Origin: a virus
IMG/VR virus record: IMGVR_UViG_3300020400_000054
Span: 1 to 21,305 of that record
Length of the DNA: 21,305 nucleotides
Reading direction: 5' to 3' (one strand)
Position 1 is the stretch's first letter. Each line of letters opens with the position of its first letter. Of the stretch, positions 12,001 to 16,490 are shown piece by piece. A program made the position numbers and the translations under genes. The notes beneath the pieces were generated by a model. It ran no database searches. It saw only the letters and a list, made by a program, of their open reading frames with translations, and was not told the origin of the DNA.

Positions 12001-12520
12001 CTACAGAATCAATTTCAATTGCCAGTGGACCATTTGGCATCCAATAATATTCTCTGTAATTCACCAATTTGTCATAGTCTATTGCAGGATTCCAACTGTA
12101 GACTGTTTCTTTATTCAATCTATCATGATTGTTTGTTTTCCCGCCCAAATATTTTATTTGATTGATATAATCATCATACGTGCCTGTAAACTTAACTTGG
12201 TCCTCAGGATTAACAGATGTTGTATCTTTATCTGTGTAAGTTATTGCAGGCTCTAATTGGTAGGCAAATCTATCGCTGTCTGTGGCAGTGATATATCTAT
12301 CGTTTACATTTCTTGTGTATGCATCTTGTCTGCCTATGAATCCATCTAATCGATCCAGTGACCCTTTTTGGACCAAAGGATCCATTGTGCTAGATAAAAA
12401 TCTTTGATTAGAATCAGTCCTGTAAAACGCCGGTAAATGTTGTATAGTTCTTCTATATTCATTTTTGCCTTGCTGTACAACCTCGCTGTTGCTTCCAGAA
12501 TTTATAGGGTTATCCGCCAT
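1..12520 (-). CDS. Giant virion structural protein, downstream of gp6 (C-terminus beyond window)
   Basis: This frame starts at an ATG at 12520 and stays open to base 1, giving at least 4173 residues (over 450 kDa) with the stop outside the window. The start overlaps the gp6 stop as TAATG and has an AGGA ribosome site 5 nt upstream. Visible parts in order: an N-terminal region (residues 1-185) with an LPAFYRT motif and a YREYYWMPNG segment; a cupredoxin-like domain (190-283); NG...DY beta-modules at 713 and 944; a helical, Trp-rich segment near 1480-1530 (LFGYGHWLESQGF...FWTTQEW); a CBM5/12-like module near 1660; a seven-blade FG-GAP propeller (2085-2535); a second CBM-like module near 3405; and GDGST/NG...DY modules (3510-4060). 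The last residues read in the window contain LQRGTLGTGI. From memory, large structural proteins of T4-like marine phages share the N-terminal and 1480-1530 motifs. Position after gp6 suggests a baseplate-periphery or fibre role, possibly replacing T4 gp7/gp10; that is inference. No signal peptide or membrane segment was seen. Confidence 0.88.
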   Translation of the reverse strand, partial: MADNPINSGSNSEVVQQGKNEYRRTIQHLPAFYRTDSNQRFLSSTMDPLVQKGSLDRLDGFIGRQDAYTRNVNDRYITATDSDRFAYQLEPAITYTDKDTTSVNPEDQVKFTGTYDDYINQIKYLGGKTNNHDRLNKETVYSWNPAIDYDKLVNYREYYWMPNGPLAIEIDSVGPSAVIEYSVSNLAKGAYNFRHRENENNPILTLYRGNTYKFNVNAKGHPFYIMTEPYKDGSTNLFYTNGVSNAGAVYGTVTFTVPTDAPNTLYYQCGNHANMYGILQIKDATSTTAINVDNDIIGVKNYSLRTLDLSNGMKIKFPSALVSTAYQNKEYYVEGVGEAITLTDVEELITPGSYATETTILFDSVGYDSRPYAKAFYLPENKDYMTIKRDSQDRNAWSRYNRWFHRSVIEETAKVNGYTPVLDETDRAKRPIIEFDSGLALYNHGTIAKKSVTLYDTVTTDAFSQVVKQTGYIVDGLALANGMRVVFSADTDPLVKDVIYDVSFVTAGDSTQVIALTKASDGTPSNNDSIYIEFGTTNQGKTFRYDSTAEKFIEAQEKTKVNQPPLFDMFDNDHVSFSDSSTYPNSSFIGANVFSFATSDTATTDTVLGIKVKYNTINNVGDIVFDSDHTNGSFTYKSGTTTITKKLAEGHLHYTTGLATHNSRSSWIKRLSESKQRVIRTIIVDATETQLFPIDFYKDSADLTDLEVSVVVNGQRKTLTTDYTLVNGTKNRYIKFNKKLEANDQIRIAGYSSAEKVDGKGIYEVPENLSTNALNDQLGTFTFGQILNHVRDILDKNQDVTGAIPGVSNLRDKPEARLKGGTIHQHEGPLTPAIFNLIDQDANFSVALDYASQEYEKWYNAFLTHATGTAYEGVASDRVDEIIELITPGRNSTFPFYYEDMLGYGENVSIRNYTVLGASQTEYALDSQHDITKLSNRAVYVYLNGTQLLVGHDYTFSTVDDSINVSISLSEGDKIVIKDYADTTGSFMPPSPTKLGMYPKFKPESFTDTTYLTDTNVIRKHDGSIIKAYGDERDDLILELEKRIYNNIKTSYDADLLDVNDVIPTVFYPTEYSLAEVDSILGADFYNWAGRNNVQYINNTVFSEGSPFTYNYSKSKDRLTQSDLPGYWRGIYKYFYDTDAPHVRPWEMFGHSEKPDDWEDTYGSAPYTSGNSVLWNAIEVEPGRYGKPDIQSYIPVDASGNLLDPIAAGLIADLDIPGRQMTWKFGDQAPAETAWRRSSSYPFSVMKLLALTKPAKFFSNYFDLSRLSKNISGNQISSDTGVRPTLSSGRYHLETETNLATGVITRYHTAGYQPYTVNYLVSRNLDAKTFFYDKMKNLKVQLAYKLGGFTDKDNIKILTDSVSPGSTSGSKFIPDENYKILFRTSNPVDSFNYSGVLIEKNTDTTTKTDGSSVTFVGGYKILGYNTLKPHFSFNYPIKTSTAKAVQVEGSLAVKEYRNYQEITQTIPYGHVFATIQDVADFLFGYGHWLESQGFKFNKFSKEIKETLNWANAVREFLFWTTQEWAPGSAVTVSPAADGFELDTNNSIVGRLRNVAGDYSLLDSGGRKIDLAEVSTKRIGKTFELGIKSDQIGLYNIALNTVQKEHIILFDNKTVFSDIIYDAATGFRQQRLKLVGWKTGNWNGDYYAPGFIFDAAQVTYWLANTDYKIGDSVEYQGKFYVAKANHNSGSKFENFNWKLKSEKPAPQLIPNFEYKISQFNDFYDLETNNFDESQQQLAQRLTGYQSRDYLENLFVNDVSQYKFYQGYIREKGTKNAIDKLLKAKYEGEDITLDLYPEWMIRTGKFGNTDSIENIQITLRDDKIVADPQSIELLDSSNETTDYSRSIGVAKEDLYYKPVEYTAASTFSKLDYAKEGVSRDIAQVFKTAGYPQLSQVQHTLFNIEEILSLDMNKISTNDLIWVANKSNKDWDVLRITSAEIKIANLELINDSTQLEVTFTGSHNLSAGSIRTQADYFAISNSEEATLNGVYQVKAIPSHKTVIIDYTGNIGFIPALEDGSTADSYGNIYNFISVRLSSMDNVNDRLNYKIYNDKNDAIDMPGDKVFADADTEGLWRVYEKQDPYTSKIILSPDNATDEQEFGHKVVARNDGRTVVVSAPGKSQGEIHFLFRTSSTAGTTFGTQSTVTMTENNDNTSRLGESLSISTDENFVVAGAPFTNTLDQDGSTRQLNAGLIKVYIWDQSTFKYGILNTITPPTDGSTANENLNFGWNHKISEPGLSSARSTPDKYLFVSAPGHDSDRGRVYMYTWGIGADGSTYDTWTQDLTIESPAGGSGQRFGHRIAANDNGDILAVSSLAPGNAGKVEIFIKTSQSSDGSTQNTFALAQTITGVSADGSSLNTAFGDSIAMSKDGGTLIVGAPGMDDGSTGQIDGGAIYYYKWNADESTNTYTLQQTIKSPDEQTNMRFGTSLDINDVGNRIVIGAERFASSREMKFDSGETTFDLQDTNVVDANAGSGGAYTATMYNTKFIIDDRLISDAVSENDDFGKGVCVIDDTVLIGAPKDDGNVVGATTRTNDGTVLSLDLNTSGQYAWKNLVTETSLVDIQKLGQVFDFDNRSKQIRDYYDLYDPVKGRILGLADREIDIKTAWDPAIYNVGPNANTKTPWAETHVGEVWWDLSTVKWLWYEQDTQEYKHNNWGKIFPGSSIDVYEWVESRLLPSEWDRRVEGFGENVSGIALYGDDSQYTVIERYDSRLDDFVPFYYYWVKNKSDLPNKSMVDRKNSVSYVANVIQNPSRFGLKYYAVTDTNKLQVYNVTNLVNDHIVLNVDLRTNTFDADAHSVWKLVREGDKDFRPGTQIEARWWDSLIGKNSTGDLVPDLNLPVNERYGNSVRPRQSWYVDRYSALKEIIDYANTVLKKNQLVGQINLANLDSKDPEPTAQSLEWEGSVDTYAELTYINTADISGTVNYLVRADETANNYWAIYQWDGTQWSRTKLQTYNTSAYWSYTDWYGTDPEVHEMIHSENTPIDKQVKFEYELDSLDLAIGKHVKVTNADTGGWKLFMKTASGFTNVGTENGTIRLSTKLYDYSQDATGYAGADNFDDNFFDQEPSIETRKVLTALRDDLFINDLAKEYNTLFFTGLRKVLSEQTYVDWMFKTSFLNVKNSVRKLDQRKTYTSGTDSWIESYINEVKPFHTKLREYKIGYDQIETQDGIYTDFDNPTFYDADTAKIRSLNVDLDTDKLTEYPWQMWNDYHKKFVKSITVFDGGSGYEVEPTVSIVGGTTGSTGPFQILGTSSRGASSGKYGYYYPLFTSLTQSNIWDSQNGGSGTSHIHTFNEFGGVYYMPDSQISNHGMSSKSGLYKMYVTPTTSAAKATATIQSGVVTQITVTDVGANYTATPTVVLTGGKNDGSTPTDSAKAYANLDNDLVRDFDTTIKFDRVSSTSRVVDWEVSTSYAYNDLLRYKNQLYKVTNPFTSTTDFDDNVNSVYKVYGNETGLTAADRTKGFYTPGSGMPGNELDQVMTGVDYGGTMVTGLLFTQEAGWDKAGWYDFPWDNYGDSRIKAFRADGSTASYTFDTAPKSTDVFQVYITQDDSTRKKLSDVIRGDGSTVTFTISDMPNENALVEFIPFDDDGVLTPTDDRTLDSIVKGGLFTSALGKAPSDIVLEGDAFVSPDTSYAPEETVPGQLFDTVDIKVYTSPESGVPFISEVNHKGNGSTTVFAIGDFPGTLGSVTVVVDGEVKKLTTDYTVQVGNKTITFNSPPANNSVISTKVFAISGENYRVLDTFIGDNSTVSFTTSSRNEFNLDSSVSDIYVTQDGVPRTDFTKTITANTVTITFNSPVPPAGAFIQVAGFNKSATSSRSFASIRNEKITYDGSTNRYTLTFPAGAIGPFSGLTTIELNGRMLRGPDNTYYVGDGSTYTYGVVSGLGDDSTVDPAKTITTASQVQVFVNGVEKLLSTDYTVDIANQNVEFVTGSLPSASDVICISTLVDNQYFNQGTDIILVPARITSPYSLSQDDVLSVTTFNNALGMKQRREVLEGRPSGIFKLRFDTINATYTYVWLNGEQLTQGSDYIVSGNTVTVSGRTITSSDRLDVMYFAVDSAVGATGFRIFKDMLNRTFYKRISKNATTKLTLDMTIGTQTITVEDGTVLPEPKSVISYDGSSVATIIPGVIFIDKERIEYFTKSGNTLGQLQRGTLGTGIKEHGSGTEVVDASGT
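341..1993 (-). repeat. GDGST / NG...DY beta-module array of the giant protein
   Basis: Degenerate protein repeats at about residues 3510-4060. Units begin with G-D/N-G-S-T and alternating strand residues (GDGSTVTFTISD at about 3561, GNGSTTVFAIGD at about 3669). A strand with (N/D)G and often DY follows: VVVDGEVKKLTTDYTV (D3693), YVTQDGVPRTDFT (D3773), IELNGRMLRG (N3857), VFVNGVEKLLSTDYTV (N3907) and VWLNGEQLTQGSDYIV (N4019). A closing strand of the type TITFNSPP ends several units. From general knowledge, modules of this form are common in phage tail fibres. The codons differ between copies, so this is old divergence and not a recent DNA duplication. Confidence 0.72.
2186..2314 (-). other. 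Second possible CBM5/12-like module in the giant protein
   Basis: Residues about 3403-3445 read VDWEVSTSYAYNDLLRYKNQ, then LYKV and a region rich in Thr and Ser ending in F. The aromatic spacing W3405...Y...D-x-L-x-Y-x-x-x-x-Y resembles the module near residue 1660, with the Gly of GD replaced by Asn. Sugar binding is inferred from pattern only. Confidence 0.33.
4916..6268 (-). repeat. Seven-blade FG-GAP beta-propeller of the giant protein
   Basis: Protein-level repeats at about residues 2085-2535. Each unit starts with an (F/L)G turn, then a strand and a GAP-like strand: FGHKVVARNDGRTVVVSAPG (F2098), LGESLSISTDENFVVAGAP (L2155), FGWNHKIS...LFVSAPG (F2225), FGHRIAANDNGDILAVSS (F2295), FGDSIAMSKDGGTLIVGAPG (F2359), FGTSLDINDVGNRIVIGA (F2423) and FGKGVCVIDDTVLIGAP (F2502). 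The spacings are 57, 70, 70, 64, 64 and 79 residues. Seven units is the count needed for a closed propeller like the integrin alpha head. Several units are followed by a strand such as KVYIW, RVYMYTW or AIYYYKW, as in bacterial FG-GAP repeats. Propellers of this type commonly mediate binding to proteins or glycans; the ligand here is unknown. Confidence 0.85.
7421..7558 (-). other. Possible CBM5/12-like module in the giant protein
   Basis: Residues about 1655-1700 read YWLANTDYKIGDSVEYQGKF, then YVAKANHNSGSKF and a closing NW. This is the Y-x-x-G-D-x-V-x-Y-x-G-K-x-Y pattern with flanking aromatic residues seen in chitin-binding-type (CBM5/12) modules. The segment is short and this is a motif call only, so it may be a structural linker. 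Confidence 0.4.
11672..11953 (-). other. Cupredoxin-like domain of the giant protein (predicted type-1 copper site)
   Basis: Residues about 190-283 of the giant protein. A strand ending in NTYKFNVNAKGHPFYI supplies H221. The C-terminal loop reads YYQCGNHANMYG, giving C269, H272 and M275. The spacing C-x2-H-x2-M is that of the blue-copper protein amicyanin (Cys92, His95, Met98), and an upstream His on a beta-strand is the fourth ligand in that family. All four ligands are present, so the site looks functional rather than decayed. Copper binding is a prediction. The domain could instead serve only as a stable beta-sandwich in the virion. Confidence 0.72.
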
Positions 12521-12522
12521 TA
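12520..12522 (-). other. TAATG stop/start overlap, gp6 to giant gene
   Basis: The gp6 stop TAA and the giant-gene ATG share one base, with AGGA 5 nt before the ATG inside the gp6 coding tail. This arrangement usually gives translational coupling. The same TAATG form joins the 707-aa gene to gp5 at 18005 and the gp48/54-like gene to gp53 at 20431. Confidence 0.85.
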
Positions 12523-15500
12523 GTATCCTGACCCACTACTGCCGGTGCTCGATGAAGAGCCGGAACTTGTTGTAGTAGAGCCTGATACTGCTGATCCTGA
12601 TGTAGTGTTAGAAGTGGCAGTTGATGTTGATGTAACAACAGAGCCGGATGCCGTGAGTTGGTTGGCTCCTAATGCTGATATAATTGATACATCATCAACG
12701 GTGGCCCCACTGATGAAAATTTCGTCTGCCGCTGAATTTATTTGAAACAAAGACCCAAAACCCTGTCCCGATTGATTTGGCACAATCACCACCGTCAAAA
12801 GATCAGGTGCTAATTGATTATGCACATATGCGGCTAATTCTGTGAAATAAAAACTATCTCCAAAGTCCCAATTATCTAGGGCGAAATACTCATTTATAGC
12901 GGCAATCACTCTTGTTTTTATTACAGCATCTGAAATATTTGTTCTAGAGTTTTTGACAACCTTAAATGTCGCCTGTAATGTTTCTTCTGCATTTGATCCA
13001 AATAAAATTTTATATTTTACAGGATGATACACTATTTGATCTGATAATGACTTGAGTGGATTCAAAACACCTGCATATGCAATACGCAATTGATCTGGAG
13101 TTGAAGTTTTAGGTGCTGTACCGCCGTCTTGCAAGAATATTCTGAAAAGATTGTCATATGTTCTTTCTAAGAGATACACATCAACCAAATTAGAAACACT
13201 AGGATCTATTCTAGTTTCTTGCCCTGCATGATGCTTGTATTGAAAACTTAAATTGCTTCTGCCTTTTCTTGCTATGTAATCGGTGCTTGTTGATAGTGTG
13301 TTTGAGGACGAACTATATTTCTTAATTACATCTTCAGAAGCATCATAAAAATAAAATAATTGACCGTCTGTGTAAGTGTTTGTGTTTAGATTTATATCTG
13401 ACTCGTTCTCAGATACAATAAAGTTTGTCGCGGCGTATGGTCTGAATCTTTCTATATTATCATAAGAAATATATTTTTCAAAGAACACAAATTTTGTTGA
13501 CTCCGATAAAGTTGGTTCTATTATTATATCAAAAATATCAGGATTATCGACTACACCATCATCGTCGTCGTCGAAGAAGCCTACTTTCACTTTCCTGTTG
13601 TCTTGGAATCCATCTGCTTCGGTCACTGTGTCTGTGACTTGCCATGTAATTGGATATCCGATACTGTTACCTGTTGAAACAATACTATTTGTCTTAAGCA
13701 GTTTAACTGAATCTTTAACACTTTTTCCGGTTTTGTAGTCATAAATTTTTTCCTGTACATCGTAATGGAACTTATTCTGTGACTCCGATTCGAAGATGTA
13801 TTCTAATTTTCTGTACTGTACAGTGTAAGTGTTTCCATCATTAGTGAATTTGAACCACCAACTTGCATCTGCGTTTGCACCTGTGGCAGATCCTGTATTG
13901 GCTAAATCAAACACTGTGCTTGTGCTTAAATTTGTCGAAGTAATTACCTTCCATGTTTCCGAATCAACGTCGTATCTTAGACCAAATTCTTCATAAGATT
14001 CAATTCTATCGATTAAATCATTCTTCAAAGTTGTCGATAGTGATGTTGTGAAGTTTGGTATTATTGCATTAACTACAGAGCCTTGTGGTATAATATTGTT
14101 TAAAGTCACAGGGCCGTCGCCTGATTCTAGATTGCCGACTCCACCATTTGCACCATCACCCACAACAGTACCGATCTTAGCCCATGCTCTATCCTCAGCA
14201 TTCTCGGTTGCCGACGTCACTAAGGTTCCATTTAAAAATTTTCTAGTATCAGGTGATGTAAATTTTATCAATGCCCCAACTTTCGCAAATTTCATATTTG
14301 ATGTAGCAAAGTCTCCAATTACAAGAGGACCTCCACTAGTAAAAAAACCTGTGTTGGTATTTGTAGAAGTTGCAGTTGAACTCCATGTTGCTGACAATGT
14401 GCTTACATCTTTCGTACCGTATTTTTGATAATAAAATTGCCTCGCATATGCTTCTTTTAGTTTATCTTCTACAGAATTAGTAATCGTTGATTGTATGTCA
14501 CTTCTATTGTTAAAATTGAATGTGAATTGTTGCAAGGATTCTTCTCTATATAAAATTCCGTCTTCTGCAAACACACTTACATTTGAATAAGCACCTGTTG
14601 GGTCAAGTATTTCTTTAGCCCGAGATATTCCCGACGCAGACCTGTTGACAGATCTTACCTTTACTATTTCTTGTGAAGCACTAAGAGGTACCACTTGATA
14701 GTCCTCCGCTGTGATCATTCTATTCTGTGAATAGTAAACTTGTGATGCCTTTTCACGGATTGTGTCATTGGATTCTGTAGCCGCGGCATTGTAAACACTT
14801 GCTTTAAGGCTCATGGTCATGTTGAGCGACTGCTGTGCTCCATTGGCATCAATGTAGGGGACCACCAACTGCACGTTTGACATATCGCCTGGCTGGATAG
14901 CATACTTGGCATTGTCACTTGTTCTATAGTATGTTCTAAAACTCCCCAAAGGTAGGTTAGCAAAATTACCGTCTCCGAATACAAGATCGATTTCGTCATT
15001 GTTTTTTGTTACAATATTGTATAAGTTTCTTTCACTTTTGGATAATGAATTGTAAATTGCATTATTTCCTGAAAGCGAAGGTACCTTACTCCATCTTTCG
15101 GAAATTTGGCCAAACTGATCTAATTTATAAAGCCATACATCTGTTTCGTTTATGTTTTCAACATCTAATGGATAAACAAAATTTGTTACTGCGGTTTCAA
15201 CCGAAAAATCCGTTTGTTGTAATGAACCTTGTTTGAATTGAAAGAAAAAGCCTGTATTGTTCGAACTGTCGCCTGCACCGTCGGACCTATAAGTGTATGT
15301 CAGGCCTGTGCCTGGTATTGGATCGGATTCATAGATGCTATCCGAGTCATTGATTGTGCTCGGAACAATTTCAAAAGTTCTCGATATACCACCAATACCT
15401 TTTGAAAATGTAAAAATCGGAATATCCAGTTGATTTGAACTTAGTGTGTATACTTCTGTTGATATACCACCAATAGTTCCTGATTCTCGTGGATTGCCAA

Positions 15501-16008
15501 AGAGTTGTCCGGACTGATTTGCCGCATTTAAAATTGCGGTGAACTGTTCTCTGTAATTACTGTTGGCACCATCATTCCAAACTATATTGGTATTTGCCAG
15601 GTTAGTTCCAGAGCTATCTGTAACATCTTGAGTGGTTGATATAGAATCTAATTTCAATAATCCTGTCGCAGGTTTGTTTCTAGTTGCATTGTAATTAATC
15701 AGCCTTGCTAAACGTAGAACCGAATTTCTTCTTTCTGCTGTTTCAAGAAAATTTTCCCTAGCATTCAAGTCTACTCGAAATGACAAGGCCTGCGAAATGT
15801 ATGCAATGAGATCTATGAGAGCCACGTACTCTGAACTTTCTACAAAGTCATTGAAATCATCTGGATAGTTCTCCTTAAGGTACGCAACCATTGTTCTTCT
15901 TAGTGTTTCAAAATCATAAGATTTGAAATCTGCCTGCTGGAAAGACTGGTAGATCTTTCTCCAATCTTCTGCAACTAATAATCTGTTCTGTCTATCTGTA
16001 GTGGCCAT
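12520..16008 (-). CDS. 6: Baseplate wedge subunit gp6
   Basis: A 1162-residue protein, longer than T4 gp6 (660 residues). In T4, gp6 forms the iris ring that links the wedges and changes shape on sheath contraction. The N-terminus (RLLVAEDWRKIYQSF, DFVESSEYVALIDLIAYISQ, ARENFLETAERRNSVLRLAR) and the C-terminal block (QIVYHPVKYKILFG, NWDFGDSFYFTELAAYVHNQ, LLTVVIVPNQ, GFGSLFQI) match the gp6 family of marine T4-like phages as I know it; the middle is the baseplate-J-like region plus extra sequence. Residues 813-821 are DDDDDGVVD, an exact D-x-D-x-D-G-x-x-D calcium-loop pattern. Residues 1119-1162 are almost wholly Ser, Thr and Gly. The start at 16008 follows a 42-bp gap from gp25 that has a late promoter but no clear Shine-Dalgarno site. 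The stop overlaps the ATG of the giant gene. Confidence 0.95.
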   Translation of the reverse strand: MATTDRQNRLLVAEDWRKIYQSFQQADFKSYDFETLRRTMVAYLKENYPDDFNDFVESSEYVALIDLIAYISQALSFRVDLNARENFLETAERRNSVLRLARLINYNATRNKPATGLLKLDSISTTQDVTDSSGTNLANTNIVWNDGANSNYREQFTAILNAANQSGQLFGNPRESGTIGGISTEVYTLSSNQLDIPIFTFSKGIGGISRTFEIVPSTINDSDSIYESDPIPGTGLTYTYRSDGAGDSSNNTGFFFQFKQGSLQQTDFSVETAVTNFVYPLDVENINETDVWLYKLDQFGQISERWSKVPSLSGNNAIYNSLSKSERNLYNIVTKNNDEIDLVFGDGNFANLPLGSFRTYYRTSDNAKYAIQPGDMSNVQLVVPYIDANGAQQSLNMTMSLKASVYNAAATESNDTIREKASQVYYSQNRMITAEDYQVVPLSASQEIVKVRSVNRSASGISRAKEILDPTGAYSNVSVFAEDGILYREESLQQFTFNFNNRSDIQSTITNSVEDKLKEAYARQFYYQKYGTKDVSTLSATWSSTATSTNTNTGFFTSGGPLVIGDFATSNMKFAKVGALIKFTSPDTRKFLNGTLVTSATENAEDRAWAKIGTVVGDGANGGVGNLESGDGPVTLNNIIPQGSVVNAIIPNFTTSLSTTLKNDLIDRIESYEEFGLRYDVDSETWKVITSTNLSTSTVFDLANTGSATGANADASWWFKFTNDGNTYTVQYRKLEYIFESESQNKFHYDVQEKIYDYKTGKSVKDSVKLLKTNSIVSTGNSIGYPITWQVTDTVTEADGFQDNRKVKVGFFDDDDDGVVDNPDIFDIIIEPTLSESTKFVFFEKYISYDNIERFRPYAATNFIVSENESDINLNTNTYTDGQLFYFYDASEDVIKKYSSSSNTLSTSTDYIARKGRSNLSFQYKHHAGQETRIDPSVSNLVDVYLLERTYDNLFRIFLQDGGTAPKTSTPDQLRIAYAGVLNPLKSLSDQIVYHPVKYKILFGSNAEETLQATFKVVKNSRTNISDAVIKTRVIAAINEYFALDNWDFGDSFYFTELAAYVHNQLAPDLLTVVIVPNQSGQGFGSLFQINSAADEIFISGATVDDVSIISALGANQLTASGSVVTSTSTATSNTTSGSAVSGSTTTSSGSSSSTGSSGSGY
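12523..12654 (-). repeat. Ser/Thr/Gly low-complexity C-terminal tail of gp6
   Basis: The last 44 residues of gp6 (1119-1162) are built almost only from Ser, Thr, Gly, Ala and Val, ending in SSSSTGSSGSGY. It follows the conserved gp6 end (VSIISALGANQL), so it is an added flexible tail and not part of the known fold. The codons are mixed, so it is not a simple DNA microsatellite. Confidence 0.85.
13546..13572 (-). other. Calcium-loop motif DxDxDGxxD in gp6
   Basis: Residues 813-821 of gp6 read DDDDDGVVD and fit the D-x-D-x-D-G-x-x-D loop of EF-hand-like and thrombospondin-type calcium sites. NPDIFDIIIEP follows. Five of the nine positions are consecutive Asp. Metal binding is inferred from the motif; no partner helix is obvious. 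Confidence 0.55.
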
Positions 16009-16022
16009 ACTGTTTGTATGGA

Positions 16023-16030
16023 TATTTATA
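16023..16030 (-). promoter_or_regulatory. T4-type late promoter element TATAAATA upstream of gp6
   Basis: The minus strand reads TATAAATA exactly, the consensus -10 element recognised by T4 gp55-type late sigma factors (similar elements are described for cyanophages). It lies in the gap between gp25 and gp6, and it is the only exact copy I found on the coding strand. With T4 spacing the start of transcription would be near 16017, only about 9 nt before the gp6 ATG. Confidence 0.6.
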
Positions 16031-16050
16031 TATTAGATTAAGTGCGTATA

Positions 16051-16476
16051 TTAAGATAGGCGTAACAACGAATTTTCATCAAAGTTGAAACGTAACTTTT
16101 CGGTGATATTCAAGGGCACATATGTAATAGTGGCCTGTATGGATATTCCCCTATCGGCCTCAGAAACCAATATTTCTTCGGTTGCAATACGAGGATCTGC
16201 ATTTAAATTTGCAGTCACATCCTCAATAATGGCATCTTTCAAATCTTTCGTAAATGGCTCAAAAATGGCATCATATATGATGGTGCCAAATTCGGGGTTC
16301 TCCACTCTTTCACCTTTACGCACACTAAGTCTATTAATTAGATCTTGCTTTGCCACTTCAAAGTCATATAATTTAAAATTTCTTTTGTCAGCTCGCGAGC
16401 TAAAACCTTTGAAGGTAATACTCCCATTTGACTGGCTCCCTGAGCCTCCTGATGATCCTGAACTTCCGTATGCCAT
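16051..16476 (-). CDS. 25: Baseplate wedge subunit gp25 (GPW/gp25 family)
   Basis: A 141-residue wedge protein, close to T4 gp25 (132 residues). In contractile tails this family links the wedge core to the start of the sheath. The family signature is clear: NRLSVRKGERVENPEFGT, with R53, G55, E56, R57, P61 and G64, followed by IYDAIFEPF and a C-terminal beta region ending KLRFNFDENSLLRLS. The first 18 residues are almost wholly Gly and Ser and are extra compared with the conserved core, which begins near KNFKLYDFE-like residues 32-40 (here RNFKLYDFE). The start lies 14 bp after the gp5 stop with no clear Shine-Dalgarno site, so reinitiation after gp5 is likely. The start could in principle be further inside, but the nearest in-frame ATG choices would cut into the core. 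Confidence 0.95.
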   Translation of the reverse strand: MAYGSSGSSGGSGSQSNGSITFKGFSSRADKRNFKLYDFEVAKQDLINRLSVRKGERVENPEFGTIIYDAIFEPFTKDLKDAIIEDVTANLNADPRIATEEILVSEADRGISIQATITYVPLNITEKLRFNFDENSLLRLS

Positions 16477-16490
16477 ATACTTTATTTACT

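Noticed and set aside
12499-12506. TATAAATT on the minus strand just inside the giant gene
   Set aside because: It is one base off the late element and lies within codons 5-8 of the giant gene. Several other 7-of-8 matches occur by chance in this AT-rich DNA.
14048-14428. Plus-strand open frame of 126 codons inside gp6
   Set aside because: It is antisense to a well-supported gp6. No start signal or recognisable domain was seen.
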